This document shows, piece after piece, positions 34,344 through 47,656 of a DNA stretch of 64,000 bases; within the stretch, counting starts at the first letter, position 1, and every line of letters starts with the position of its first letter. The translations under genes were made by a program, and so were the position numbers. The DNA comes from Allodiplogaster sudhausi (taxonomy: Eukaryota; Nematoda; Chromadorea; Rhabditida; Diplogasteridae): positions 945,001-1,009,000 of the forward strand of contig CALZFC010000035.1 of assembly GCA_945643635.1 (NCBI GenBank), read 5' to 3'. The notes beneath the pieces are model-generated. The model was not told where the DNA came from. It did not search any database and saw nothing but the letters and a program-made list of their open reading frames with translations.

Positions 34344-37300
34344 ATGGAAGTCGACGAATCCAATTGGACGTACCCTCCCGAGTCCATCCTTGACGATGTC
34401 TCCTTTTCTTTTCAATAGGAATTTTTTTAATCATATGTTATTGCTAACTATTAGTAGTTCTGGTGCCTAACGCATTCACTATCCCCGCTCAGAGTTGTTC
34501 GTTTAAGGGGCGAAAGTGAAAGAACATTTGAGGCGTTGACCTTCTTGTTTTTGCTAGCCGTTTCCTTGCCTAGATTTTCGATCGTCTCGCCCTGGCTGAC
34601 CTCCGAACGGCTTCTCGTGTCTGTCAGAGTTGGAGAGAACGCGCATCCCTCGCTGCCAGCAGATGGGATCGACGCAGCCTAACCGCCACGCGTTTTCAAT
34701 GGTTTCTTTTGTTGTGTAAGACTACCGAAAATGCAAGCATCTAGTGAACGGATATTGATCGTTTGTGGATTTTGGAGGCCAATTATCTCTCAAAATAATT
34801 GATTTCGCAGCGAACCCGTCCTCTTTATCTGCGCCGACGTGCTACCGGTCATAACTCCGCGCCAACTCCATGCAAGTTGCTATCATCCAAAGACTGGAAT
34901 GGTAAGGATGTCATATTCTGTTAACACCTCTCTCTATCTACGACCATTCATCCAATCAATTTTGCAATCATGCTTCGAGTTTCGTTATTTATAAAACAAA
35001 AATTTATACGCTCCCAGTAGAGAAGTAGCTAAAATGTTGTGAGCAATTTGTAATACTGTTTATGTCTTAAGGATTTGCGACGAATGTTTTCCTTACGAAG
35101 ATATTTAAGGTCTACGTTTTCGGTGGGAAAGTTCCGACGGAGCGAAGCAGGACCCACTTCAACGATCTATGGTCATTCGACCTGGTTAGTTTGAAGCGCG
35201 CTTATCTTCATTTATCTCTGCTCCTTTCTGGCTTGAAATTATACTAAAAGATCTAATAATTCCCTTAAACAGAGAAGTGTCTTCTCATGATGTATAAAAC
35301 TGATGTAATTTGAAATAATTCCCTTAAACTAGGAGTCCACAAGTACATTTTCTTATGATATATTGAAGTATTTTGCACTAGGCTCGCCGTCGCTGGAATC
35401 ATGTAGAGGTGCAGGGAACACAGTTTCCTATGCCAAAGTCGAGGTGCTCCTTGGTCGCTTATGGATACTACTACCTCCTGCTCGTTGGTGGATCGCATTA
35501 CGGTAATCTCCCTTCTTTTCTTACCGTAATGAAACTTGTTTCGTTGGATGGGAAGTTTTTTTTTCTCCATTTTTGTTTAGTACAAAATCCAAGAAACGTC
35601 CAAGACCCGCGTACGAGGTCTGATGCCAAATACACTCGCGAGATTCATCGGTTCGACATCAGAAAAAAAGAATGGACAGAGGTTGGGCATAGCAAGATAC
35701 AAAATATTTGCAAAAGCTAACGAAAAATTTCTTCAATTGTTTAACTACTGTACATTTCCGTTTTATGCCCAGGATTCTGTAACTCGACGAGGCAATGAAA
35801 CAATAATTTTTGTAAACACGATGATCTGTCAAAACCACTAATATGAGAAGTAATTATTTAACATTTTAGTATCTTGTTAGATTGTAAGCATTAATGTTTA
35901 ATTAATTAGTTTATTGATAGTGGGTATTAGTAATTAATAATCAGTTAATTAGTAATTATTAATTTGTAATTAATAATTAGTAATTAATAATTGGTGACCG
36001 AGTTTAAAATTCACTTATATTCTCAGATGTGGAGTGATTCGAAAGCTCCCGGCATCTCCGACCACTCTTCGGTCGTCTTTCAGGACTTCCTGATCGTCAT
36101 CGGAACTAAGGTATCCTTCTTGCGTTTTTTTCTGTTTATTTTCGTTTTTTGGCAACTCTCAAGTTCTCTCTCTCTCACTATAGGCCTGCCATTTTCTCTC
36201 TTCTCTCTCTCTCTCTCTCTCTCTCTCCATCCCTCTCTGTCACTTTATTTCTTCTGTCCTCATTCCCACATTCACATCTTCAGCACCGAAGAGCCGAAGA
36301 AGACAAGTATCACAAGGTTCATGTCATCGATCTTATGCGTGGCTCCTGGCACGAGCCTCCAGTCAGAAACGAAGGACCGCGCGACTCGCGGCGGTTAGCA
36401 TGGAGACTGGGTGCTTGCACTTTTTAAATGGCCTTTAACGAAACAATGGTTATTCTTGAAGGGGTCCGGTGCCGAGGCTTCAAAATTTTCGAAATATTGC
36501 AGCCATTCATCCCACCCCCTTTAATCTACTTTTAATTTTTGCCGATATTTTTTTCTCCGTCTCAAGATACCTTGATAGCATTGAATTGCATATGGGCACG
36601 ATGTTGATGACTGGGTTTTTAAAAGTTTCTTTCTTTAGCTACTGGTTTGACGCTTGCACTGCCGTCCTCCTCCGACCCGGCTACATTCTCTTGCATCCTG
36701 CAACTAAATACACAGACTTCCGGTTAATGCCAGAGGAAAACAGGTATGTACTATCGATTTGACAAACCCACCCTTATTTCGGGTCTCCTACCCCACCACG
36801 GGTTTGAAGAACATCTTGATATAAATTCAGTTCTCAGCCTACCATACCCTTTCCAGGCCCAATACTTACTTTCTCCCCATCCTGTTTTCTGGGTCCTAAG
36901 AATGGGCTTTTATTCCCTGGTTTGTTCCTTTTTATTTAAAGTTCAGCAATATTTAGTTTAATAAATATTAGCGCGAATTGTTGAGTATCGCTTATGTTAG
37001 CGCAAAGTCCATTTTCCAACTAATATATCGATTTCAGATCGAACAGGAAATGTGTGGCATATCTCCTCCATTTCGACCCTAACGACCTCACGAAGGAATG
37101 GAGGCGAGAGATGATTCCGAGCGGGGTTCGATGCTTCATTTCTTCTATTAACTCTTCCTTTGAATTTAATCTTATAGTTAGCGGATTTCACACTTTTGTT
37201 TTTATTTAGATGGACCAAGTCAACTTCGATGTTGATGCAGGGCTCGGCCAAATTGGAGTTGTTCATGTCAACAATAAGGCTCGACTTCTGTCAGTTGTCC

Positions 37301-38514
37301 AGCGTATTCCGATTTCAAATTAAAAATAAATGTGAAGAAGAAAAAACCTAAGATTTAAGAGAAAAATTTTTTTCAGGCATCTTGTGTCGGCGAAAAGAAA
37401 AGAAGTTGGGGAGGCTTCGGAGATGGTTCGACGAATGGAGGCTTTCCACGCGACTGTTCGCACTGCCCTCCACGACCACATCAAGAGCAAGGAAGATATC
37501 GCACGCTTTGTCAGCATTTTACTACTTCTTATTATACTACTTTTTGTTTCTTTTAAGTCAATACCGCACTCTTTTCAGTATATTTCTACTTCTTGTTTTA
37601 CTACTTTTTTTTATTTCACATCAATTTATGGAAGCAAGCGTAGTTTACGTTTTAAAGGGTAGCTTTTTCCCTTTCTCTGCTACATTAATATGCTTTCAAA
37701 GAGATGAAAAGAAACGCGGCTTGATCATTTATTTTTCCCAATCGGAATTTTCTCAATGACGCATCCTCATTCTCTTCTTCTTCATTTGCAGCTCAACTCT
37801 CTCAGCACTGAACCCTTCCGCATCGAAGACGAGAGAAACGCCTACATTCTGTCGCCTGGAGAGAGTGGACATCAGAGCGACGTCCAGGTATTATTTCGAG
37901 CTTTTTATCCGTCTTTTTTTTGTATTGAAAAGGCCGTTAAACATTAATTTCCGAAACATTGAAGGTTACGGTTGAGCCGCTGCACCCATATGATACTCAA
38001 GTGTCTCCAGCAGAACTGGATCTCAATACTTCCTTCATCAAGTACAGCTTCTTGCCTGGTATGTTGTTATTCTTAAGGTTTTTTTTTGTTTAAATATCTA
38101 AACTATAATATCATGTATTTTTTATTGTCACAATTAGTCTCAGGATGAAAACAACTTGTTTAAGCCGCACTTCGCTCAGACGGCTGGAGTCTCCTTGAAC
38201 AGACAATTCGTCTTCACTCCCGCACGGACTATGGCGAGATGATTTTATTTGCCGCTAACCTCGACCGAGTCGAAGAGGAGAAGCAACTGCGGTAATACTT
38301 GTATAGATTTATTTTATATATTTATCTTGGAATCTTTATTTCATTGGATTTAGTTGATTTAAATGTCTCCATGAATAACCTTTGGTCATGATTTAGCTGG
38401 ACCCTTTGTGAGATGAGAGGCGAAGCTCCGCCAGTCACTGAATGCTATTCATTCGTGTCCGCCGGAGGTATGTTATATATTTAACCCATTTTCTCTGAGT
38501 TTCGATCACGCTTT

Positions 38515-38554
<40 letters not shown>

Positions 38555-38557
38555 TTC

Positions 38558-38602
<45 letters not shown>

Positions 38603-38901
38603 CTCTCTCTCTCTCTATCCTCCTCTATCTTTCCCCCTCTTTCTCTCTTTCTTACTCTCTCTCTCGCTTTCCCTCCATTCTCTGCCTCTTTTATATAAAC
38701 GGATTGTAAGCACTCAGCTAGCTGCCTTATGTTTATCGTAATATCCTTGTTGCCGCTTAACGAAATCGTAACTACATTGGCATTAAATTCCCTTTTCTAG
38801 GCCAAATGGTACTGCACGGTGGTTGCTTCGAACGAGGTAGCACCTCGAGCGATGTTCACCACTCGGGCGGAACTTACATTCTTGACCCAGTTGGATCCTA
38901 A
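34344..38901 (+). CDS. F-box/kelch-repeat protein, FBXO42-like (intact copy 2)
   Basis: Seventeen exons: 34344-34397, 34574-34701, 34811-34901, 35110-35184, 35382-35502, 35581-35681, 36027-36110, 36284-36393, 36639-36743, 37038-37125, 37210-37289, 37377-37509, 37792-37887, 37965-38058, 38165-38291, 38397-38467, 38801-38901. Every junction is GT-AG, phases agree, total 1659 nt (552 aa). The F-box is at residues 10-50 (PPESILDDIFDRLALADL). Kelch repeats follow: VYVFGG with FNDLWSFDL, LLLVGG with REIHRFDIRKKEW, FLIVIGT with VHVIDL. The C-terminal part ends with MILFAANL, WTLCEM and MVLHGG followed by a hydrophobic strand, matching the last kelch blade of FBXO42. F-box proteins link substrates to SCF ubiquitin ligases; human FBXO42 acts on p53, but the nematode target is unknown. 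The start follows a trans-splice-like acceptor. Confidence 0.87.
38517..38690. repeat. CT microsatellite in last intron of F-box/kelch copy 2
   Basis: (CT)n with CG interruptions. The same intron of copies 1 (33055-33120) and 3 (43270-43375) also carries a CT tract, each of different length, so the repeat predates the duplication and has changed size since. Shorter CT tracts lie in the kelch introns at 30660-30715 and 36190-36240. Confidence 0.85.
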
Positions 38902-39614
38902 TTCCCCCCTCTCCCACCACCTGGACTACCTAATTTAGGATGCTTCGTTTTCCAGCCTCCAAACTCTGCGAAGCGTCCTGAAACTTGACAGTATAATTGA
39001 GATCTCCAGATTGATAATTTGATCTTATTGTCCACTGATCAACTGCAAGCGCGGGTTCCATACGGAGTAGCACCCTCTTGAGGGTTCACCATGACATTTC
39101 CATTGAATACATGACGTGTTGTTTGACATTGTAATCGTGTGCTGCCGCGTGTGATTTTATAGTGATTCTGTGTGCATTCTTTTTTCTCTTTAAATCCCAA
39201 TGATCCCTCTCACCTTTTCTGTACGAATAGGGCCTTGATCGAATTTTCCTGTTTCCATACTCTATGAATTCTCTCGTGTCCTGTGTCTGCGTAGTATAAT
39301 TGAAACTCTTCTTTATTTCTTGTTGGTTCACCCTGGAATTTCAATATTGAATTCATGACGTATAAAGCAAGATTTCTGAATAAGGAGAAAGTGTTTGTTT
39401 CAACGTTATGATCGTGCGAAGTTATCAGTATTCGGAGAGAATTTGTCCACACCGTGAGGGTCTTATTGTGTGGTATAGGATCCTTTATAAGATATCAGGC
39501 TCTGAACATCTTGGATTGCCCACCATAACATTTTACCCAACAATTTGTTTAGAACCAGCTCACAGTGTTTCAGTTATAATACTCTGAGCACATTGTCATT
39601 TCCAGGTGTTCGTC
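38902..39614. other. Spacer containing a relic of the LSD1-like 3' end
   Basis: No gene. Positions 39475-39497 match 26731-26753 exactly over 23 nt (TAGGATCCTTTATAAG and on), and similarity continues through a mutated version of the LSD1-like poly(A) signal. The duplicated F-box/kelch unit therefore carried the tail of its upstream neighbour. Confidence 0.65.
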
Positions 39615-42600
39615 ATGGATGCCGACGAATCCAATTGGACGTGCCCTCCCGACTTCGTCCTTGACGAGGTCTTCTATTCCTTTCAATCCTGACAATTTTT
39701 TTGAAAGAATTTTTTTATCATAGTTTGATAACTATTTGCTGTGTTGGCCTCAAGCGCCTTCAGTATCCCCGCTCAGGGTTGGTGCGGAAGGTGAGAAAGT
39801 GAAAGAACATGTGAGATCTTCGACAATCTCGCGCTGGCTGATCTCCGAACGGCTTCTCGTATCTGCCGGAACTGGAGAGCTCGCTCGTCCATCGCTGCCA
39901 TGAGATGGGATCGACGCAGCTTAACCACCACGTGCTTTCAATGGTTTCTTTTTTTCATAGCAGCTAGCAAACAATATGGATCGTTTGTGGATTTTGGAGG
40001 GAAATTATCTCTCAAAATACGTATTGATTGATTGCACAGGGAACCAGTCCGCTTTATCTCCTCCTCTGTCCTGCCGGACATCGCTCCGCGCCAATTCCAC
40101 GCCAGTTGCTATCATCCAAAGAGTAGAAAGGTAAGGATACGACACTTTTTAACTATTGTTGCTATCAACGGCCATTCCTCAGATAAATTTTGCAATAAGG
40201 CTTGATAAATAGTGTATTACTTATTACTGTCGTAGTCGAAAAAATGAGTTTTTCAAACGTTTTCGTTATCGTTTATATATTTTTTTTTGCATTTTGTCTT
40301 AGGATTATCTTCTTGAATTTAACTATAATTACATCTTTTTTTTACCGTTCTCACAAAAGAGAAATTGCTAAAAGCTTGCTTGAAATTTGAACTCTTATTG
40401 TTTTTAATTATTTTCGATTAATATTTTTACCAAGATGATTAAGGTCTACGTTTTTGGCGGGCTAGATGGGAAGTATGGGGCGTCCGCCGGTCCCATTCAC
40501 ATTTTCAACGATCTATAGTCATTCGACCCGGTTAGTTAGAATTATCTCTGCTCCTCACTCCATTGAAGTTACACTAAAAGATCTACTAATTCTCTTAAAG
40601 GAGGTCCGAGGCGAATAAATAGTGTATTGTTTTTTTTGGGTTATTTGGTCAGGTTGAGCTAGAAACTTCGATTGCAAGTGTCCCGAAGTCATAAAAACCC
40701 CTCTGCCCTGAGGAAATTATCAGGATTCTCTTCTTTGAATTCGGGAGTATTTTATTTTCGCGCCATTTTCAAAACATTTTGGAGGAGCCACACTGTGACC
40801 GATAGGGCAATTCGAATCCTGCACTTAAAATATATATGGGGCGCGCAACCAACATTGGCCGGATTTTGCCGATCCCTCCGCGTCAATTTCACGCAAGTTG
40901 TTATCATTCAAAGAGTGGAAAGGTAAGGATATCACACTTATTTAACTACTGTCTCTATCTGCAGCCATTCCTCCATTCAATTTTGCAATCATGCTGCGAG
41001 TGTCCTTATTTATAACGAGTGTTTCTTTCTATACGATTATCTTGTGGATAAAAATAACGATTTGCTGCGAATATTTTTTACGAAGATATTTAAGGTCTAC
41101 GTTTTTGGTGGGAAAGCTCCTACGGCTGGAAACCCGGCTCACTTCAACGATCTATGGTCATTCGACCTGCGCCTGGCACCAGCCTCCAGTCACTGACGAA
41201 GAACCGTCGCACGACAACTGGGTGTAAGTATGCTCATTGAACGGCCCTTGATGAGCCAAATGCGTTCCTTCCATGGCTAAAAGGGGCTGTGTACATAGAC
41301 GTCTCGTTTTACAACTAGTGCAGCCATTCATCCCACTTTAATCTTCTTTGCAGATATTTCTTCATCCGTCTCAAATTACCTTGATATCATTGAATTGCAT
41401 ATGGACATGACTGTTGATCAATAGAAAAATTCTTTCTTTAGCTTCTGGACTGCCAAAGTCGCGTGCACAGCCGTCCTTCTCCGACCGGGCTGCATTCTCT
41501 TGCATCCTTCTTCTCCTTGCACCGATCACAGGTTCATGTCATTTATTTATAGAGCCACCATAATCAGTTTCACAAATAGCACGAAGTAGAATAGTTGAGT
41601 CTTCACAAAATCGATCTTCCTACTAATGTATCGGGTTCAGTTTTAACGAGATAGGCGCATTGAACTATAAGTGGGTGGCCTACCTTCTACATTTCGACCC
41701 TAACGACCTTTCAAAGCAATGGAGCCGCGAGATGATTCCAAGCAGGGTTCTCTCTCTGCTTAAATTCTTCTAATTACTCTTCCCAATAATTAATCTTTTA
41801 TTTAATGATTTCATCAGTTCTTTCTTGTTGTTTAGGTGGACTCCAAATATGATGAAATTCTCGGCCAAATTGGAGCTGTTGAAGCCAACAATACGGCTCG
41901 ACTTCTGTCAGTTGTCAAACTAATTTTTTTTTAAATAAAAAAATTCCAAACTTTAGTTTTAACTGAAATTTTTTTCAGATATCTTGCGTCAGTGGAAAGA
42001 AAAGAAGCGAAGGGGGGTTCGCAGATGATTCGACGAATGGAAGCCTTCCATGTCACTGTTCGCAGTGCCCTCCGCGACCTCTTCAAGAGCCCGGAAGACA
42101 CCGCATGCTTTGTCAGCATTTTAATACGCTCTATTTTGCTACTCTTTTTCTTTCAAGTCAATTTTATGAAAACTAGTGTAGATATCCTTTCAACGGATAG
42201 CTTGTTCCCATTCTGTTTCGCATTGAGAGCCCGGAAGATATCGCCAGATTTGTCAGCATTTTATTGCTTCTTATTTTACTACTCTTTTTTCTTTCAACTG
42301 ACTTTTACGGAAAAAGCGTTGTTTTCCTTTTAAAGGATACTTTTCATTTTCTCTTTTACATTGATAAACTCTCATTATCTTCTTCTTCTTTCTTTGCAGT
42401 ACGACTCGCTCAGCACTGAAACCTTCTGCATCAAAGACGACAGAAACGCCTACATTCTGTCTCCTGGAAAGAGTGGACATCAGAGCGACGTCCAGGTTTC
42501 ATTTATCGATCAAATTTATAATTTTGAGGTTTTCATCTGTAAGTTTTTTTTTAAAGGACCTTTTACATTAATTTCCGAAACTTTGAAGGTTACGGTTGAG

Positions 42601-43570
42601 CCGTTGCACCCATATGGTACTCAAGTGTCCCCAGCAGAAGTGGATCTCAATATTTTCTTCATCCAGAACAGCTTCTTGCCTGGTATGTCTTTTATTGATT
42701 GAATAACGAATTTATAATATAGTGTATTTTTTTATAGTCGTGGGAGAGAGAGAGGAGTTATCGAGAGGATAGCTTTAACTTACGTGAGATACAACATGGT
42801 GAAATTCGCTACATATGGGGAGGGTGAGCAGAGCCCGGTGGTTCCCTCAACACTTAAGTGCAGGTGAACGCTTGCCGCTCAGTCCCCTGGGTGTGGGGCT
42901 ACCAGCACCGACCGGTTGCACTTTGGTTCGCCCGGGGCTACGATAGTATCCGGGTTAAAATTACTTATTTTAGCCGATCTTCGCTCACAAGGCTGGAGTC
43001 TCTGCGAACAGGCAATTCGCCTTCACTCCCGCACGGACAACGAGGAGGTGATTCTAATGTCTACTAACCTCGACCGGGTCGAAGATGAGAAGCAGCTGCG
43101 GTAAGTGGCGATCTTCCTTTATAGATTCTTTATTTCATTTTATTTAGTTCTTTTAGACCTTTAGTTCTGATTCAGCTGGACGCTGTGTGACATGAGAGGC
43201 GAAGCTCCGCCAGCCCCTTTTGGTTATTCATTCTTGTCCGCCGGAGGTATGTTACACGTTTCTCACGTTTTCCATCTTTCTCTCTATAACCATCTTTCTC
43301 TCTCTCTCCTACTCTCTCTCGTACTCTCTTTATCTCTCACTATCTCTCTCTCTCTCTCGCTCTCTCTTACCCTCGATTATATAAACGTGTTGTAAGCACT
43401 AAAACTCTCTTCCTTAAATTAATCGTATGTTCCTTGCTGCCGCTTAACGAAATCATAACTTCTTTGATATTAAATTCCCTTTTCTAGGCCAAATGGTACT
43501 GCAAGGTGGCGGTTTCAGCCAAGGTCTGTGCGATGTTCCCCAAGACTTAAATCCTTGACCCAGTAGCATT
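39615..43570 (+). pseudogene. F-box/kelch (FBXO42-like) copy 3, decayed
   Basis: Exons 1-3 are intact (39615-39668, 39816-39943, 40040-40130), including the F-box (IFDNLALADLRTAS). Exon 4 (from 40444) carries TAG at 40516-40518 where the other copies have Trp. A second, diverged exon 3 (ending 40921) and exon 4 (from 41093) follow, so two copies were fused. The second exon 4 is joined at about 41171 directly to part of exon 8 in the wrong frame, deleting the intervening kelch exons. Exons 9-16 are still recognisable. Exon 17 (about 43489-43557) has lost its frame and ends early. The intron after exon 14 has gained about 230 bp of GC-rich sequence (42735-42965). Confidence 0.8.
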
Positions 43571-44107
43571 CTAAATTTCCTCCCCCTGGGACATAATACA
43601 TCATTTAGTTCTAGGTTTTTTCTGCTTTAGATTCCGATGGTTTTTTTCTTATTGTCCAAATATCAAATGCGAGCGTGGTATTCATACGGTGTAGCACTCA
43701 TCTTCTTCCCCGACGCGCGTTTTATCTTGAGGGTTCACCATGGAATTTTCGTGTGGAGTTATCATAATTAGCATTTTGCCTACCCGTTACACATTATGCA
43801 ATTTCCTGCTTCCAAACTCTGTGAATACTCTCTTGTCCTCTATCATCGTAGTCCCTCCAGTAGAACCACTCCCTCTAATAGTGCCCCTCCCTTGCAAGGG
43901 TATTGAAAAATAGAACCCACGGGGGTACTAATAGAGAAAATACGTTCTTTAGTTTCTTGTATGTACTTCGTCTTCACTTACTATAAGACGCTGATGTACT
44001 TTCAGCTACAGTTAAATTCTGTTGTATTTCCGAGCCGCGAAGCTTTTCGAACTAAAATGCAGTCAAAATTGTCAGCCAGAGTGTAAGACAAGCAGTAATT
44101 TTTCTTG
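43571..44107. other. Spacer after the F-box/kelch array
   Basis: No gene seen. The first part repeats spacer motifs found after copies 1 and 2 (near 43690-43750). The rest is unique AT-rich DNA up to the start of the 1.2-kb tandem array. Confidence 0.5.
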
Positions 44108-46730
44108 TTAGAGTGTATACTTAGAAACGCTTGTCGATTATTTACTGGGTTTGCGCGGAGCGGCGTAGTGGGCGGCGGGGTTGAGATTTTCGAGTGGGGT
44201 TTTTTTAGGATGGAAAATGAATGTTGGGGCTACGTTTTGGTATTGGTTTGGGATTTTTGGGTTTTGGTTTTGGGGTCGGCGCCGGCGGCCAAAGTTGCAA
44301 CTTTTTGGCGCGCGCTTGCGCTGGGTTGGCAACTTTGAGCTTTTGTATCTTTTGAAAGGAGAGGAATTGGGGAATGAAAAAAATATGAGTCGATAGCCCA
44401 TGTCTTAATTATTAAGATTCCTGGTCGGCTTGTGATTCCTGCCTCAGGGGTGCCCAGGGGGCGTGGCCAAATTTTTACCCCCTTTTTTGGCCCTTTTTTA
44501 CTATGTTTTTTCTCACTTTCTCAAAATCCCGCTTGTGAATTTTTGAGTTTAAGACTTATATCATGTAGTTTTGGACGGCGCATCGACTGATCTATTGCAC
44601 ATCTCCTGAAGTTGTCTAGATCGATAGATACAGGGCAAAAACAGGCGGACCCATTTTGTTAGGAGCGAACCTTTGAAAAATCAATACTCGGAGATTTAGG
44701 ATCGGAGCGGAATGGGACCTTCAGATTATTGTTCAGTTTTACGAGAGCTTTGAAATGAGCCTACTGCTGTTTGGCTGGGTTTCCGGGAAAGTGTTCTGAG
44801 GGGGCCGTGAAATGTCGAATTTTTGGGAGGCCATTTCTGCGGCTGTTTTTTCTCGGGGATTGGAATTTTGGCTACATGTTATATATCATTCTGTAGCTCT
44901 CAAAAAGGCGAACAAATGATTCATACAAAACGTTTTCATATTTTGTCATTTTTGATCTACTTTTCGTCCGAGAATGTTTAGGCCACTTTTTCGACCATAG
45001 CTATCACTGACACTTTTTGGGGCATATTTTTATTCAGATAGAGCCTAAAATTAGCTATCGAATGGTGGGTAATACTTCTCATTTCATCCAGGCATATTCG
45101 AGATATGAATTATTTTGTGGCTTTTTGGTGCATTTTCATCACACGCAGATTTTCTTAACGACCCAGGTTCGGAGTCGCGCGCGGGCAAACCATTTTGCGC
45201 GTTTTAATTCGACCCCCAATGCAAAGTTCTAAATGCTAGGACATAGCGAAGACTCCAAGGGAGATAATGGGCAAAGATACTGAAAGCAGGTCCCCCCATA
45301 GCTCCGCTAGTTAGAGTGTATACTTAGAAACGCTTGTCGATTATTTACTGGGTTTGCGCGGAGCGGCGTAGTGGGCGGCGGGGTTGAGATTTTCGAGTGG
45401 GGTTTTTTTAGGATGGAAAATGAATGTTGGGGCTACGTTTTGGTATTGGTTTGGGATTTTTGGGTTTTGGTTTTGGGGTCGGCGCCGGCGGCCAAAGTTG
45501 CAACTTTTTGGCGCGCGCTTGCGCTGGGTTGGCAACTTTGAGCTTTTGTATCTTTTGAAAGGAGAGGAATTGGGGAATGAAAAAAATATGAGTCGATAGC
45601 CCATGTCTTAATTATTAAGATTCCTGGTCGGCTTGTGATTCCTGCCTCAGGGGTGCCCAGGGGGCGTGGCCAAATTTTTACCCCCTTTTTTGGCCCTTTT
45701 TTACTATGTTTTTTCTCACTTTCTCAAAATCCCGCTTGTGAATTTTTGAGTTTAAGACTTATATCATGTAGTTTTGGACGGCGCATCGACTGATCTATTG
45801 CCCATCTCCTGAAGTTGTCTAGATCGATAGATACAGGGCAAAAACAGGCGGACCCATTTTGTTAGGAGCGAACCTTTGAAAAATCAATACTCGAAGGTTT
45901 GGGATCGGAGCGGAATGGGACCTTCAGATTATTGTTCAGTTTTACGAGAGCTTTGAAATGAGCCTACTCCCGTTTGGCTGGCGTTCCGGGAAAGTACCCT
46001 GAGGGGGCCGTGAAATCTCGAAATTTTGGGTGGCCATTTCCGCGGCTGTTTTTTTCTCGGGGATTGGTTTTATGGCTACATGTTATATATCATTCTGTAG
46101 CTCTCGAGAAGGCGAACAAATGTCTCATACAAAAGGTTTTCATTTATTGACGTTTTTGATCTACTTTTGGTCCGAGAATGTTTAGGCCACTTTTTCGACC
46201 ATAGCTATCACTGAGACGTTTTGGGGCATATTTTTATTCAGATAGAGCCTAAAATTAGCTATCGAATGGTAGGTAGATCATTGGATTTGATCCAGGCATA
46301 TTCGAGATATGAATTATTTTGTAGCTTTTTGGTACATTTTGATCGCACGCAGATATTTTACTGACCCAGGTTCGGAATCGCGCGCGGGCAAACCCTTTTG
46401 CGCGCTTTTATATGACACCCAATGCAAATATCTCTATGCTAGAACATAGAGATATCTCCAAGAGAGAGAATGGGCAAAGATACTGAAACCAGGTCCCCCC
46501 ATAGCTCCGCTAGTTAGAGAGTATACTTACAAGGGAACCATCTGAAGATAAGTTGGAGAATTTTGATCTCACCTATCCAGATCGATAGTCCAAGTCGAGA
46601 AATGATGATAACCATTTTTACTTTTTCCTTAATGGCCTCTGGCGATTTTATATTGATTTTTAAATTTTGCATAAAATCGCGGATTTAGTGACCTTGCCAT
46701 TGTCAATGTGTCACTTAAGCAATTAAACAT

Positions 46731-46804
46731 GGCCTGCGCGGCGCAGTGGGATGCGCGCTCGCCTGCAGTTTTGAGCGTCGCAGGTTCGAACCCCATTCGG
46801 TTCA
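46731..46804 (+). ncRNA. tRNA-like sequence (Pol III A/B-box) in left arm
   Basis: A segment starting GGCCTGCGCGGCGCAGTGGG contains a possible D-arm (GCGC...GCGC around AGTGGGAT). It also has a perfect B-box GGTTCGAACCC at about 46783-46793. The putative anticodon loop is too long and the T-stem is poor, so it is not a functional tRNA by eye. It is more like a tRNA-derived SINE head. Confidence 0.45.
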
Positions 46805-47586
46805 AATATTTTGCTGCAGTTTTGCAAGTTCAAATTTGAAGAAGTACATAAAGAGAAAATTTTTTCAATGAGAGGAGAGTGCATATACACTTTAAATTGG
46901 TGTTAAAAAATTTTTACTTGTGTATAAGGGCATTCCGTGTTGGATGGTGTTCAATTCGCCCTTGCTTGCGAATCCACTATCAACCTATTCAGTGGGGCCT
47001 ACCCCAAAAAAGTCGAGGAAAAAAATTTCCCCGAAAATCACCACAGGGGGGTAATTTGGTGCGAGGATTGCGAATATCTAGTTTATTTTTAATTCTGAAG
47101 TCATTTAAAAAAAAGTTACGGTAAGTAGGTATGCGGTATAAATTCCAAAAAAGAAGTACGGCGTAAACAACAAGAAGTATGTAGACTATCTGTCCGAGTT
47201 CCTGTTGAGGAAACAGTTCGGAAAACAGAAAGGAGTCTTCTTCCACAAAAGGAGATCAAAACAAATTTCTATATTTTTTTTAATGACTTCAGAATTAAAA
47301 ATAAACTAGATATTCGCAATCCTCGCACCAAATTACCCCCTCTGGTGATTTTCGGGGAAAGTTTTTTCCTCGACTTTTTTGGGGTAGGCCCCACCGAATA
47401 GGTTGATAGTGGATTCGCAAGCAAGGGCGAATTGAACACCATCCAACACGGAATGCCCTTATACACAAGTAAAAAATTTTTTAACACCAATTTAAAGTGT
47501 ATATGCACTCTCCTCTCATTGAAAAAATTTTCTCTTTATGTACTTCTTCAAATTTGAACTTGCAAAACTGCAGCAAAATATTTGAA

Positions 47587-47656
47587 CCGAATGGGGTTCG
47601 AACCTGCGACGCTCAAAACTGCAGGCGAGCGCGCATCCCACTGCGCCGCGCAGGCC
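47587..47656 (-). ncRNA. tRNA-like sequence (Pol III A/B-box) in right arm
   Basis: This is the inverted copy of the tRNA-like segment of the left arm, with the same B-box on the minus strand. The two internal promoters therefore point towards each other across the element. Confidence 0.45.

Noticed and set aside
42735..42965. GC-rich insert in an intron of F-box/kelch copy 3, with words resembling U1 snRNA stem-loop II (TTGCACTTTGG)
   Set aside because: The order and spacing of the U1 hallmarks do not match, and an ACTTAC-like 5' end is too common to count. I leave it as an unclassified insertion.
44138..45604. Identical 87-codon and 71-codon ORFs found twice
   Set aside because: They are identical because units 1 and 2 of the tandem array are nearly identical DNA. 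Diverged units break the frame, so there is no sign of protein selection.
46731..46804. Functional tRNA gene
   Set aside because: The B-box is perfect, but the anticodon loop and T-stem do not fold into a normal cloverleaf, and the segment lies inside both arms of a transposon.
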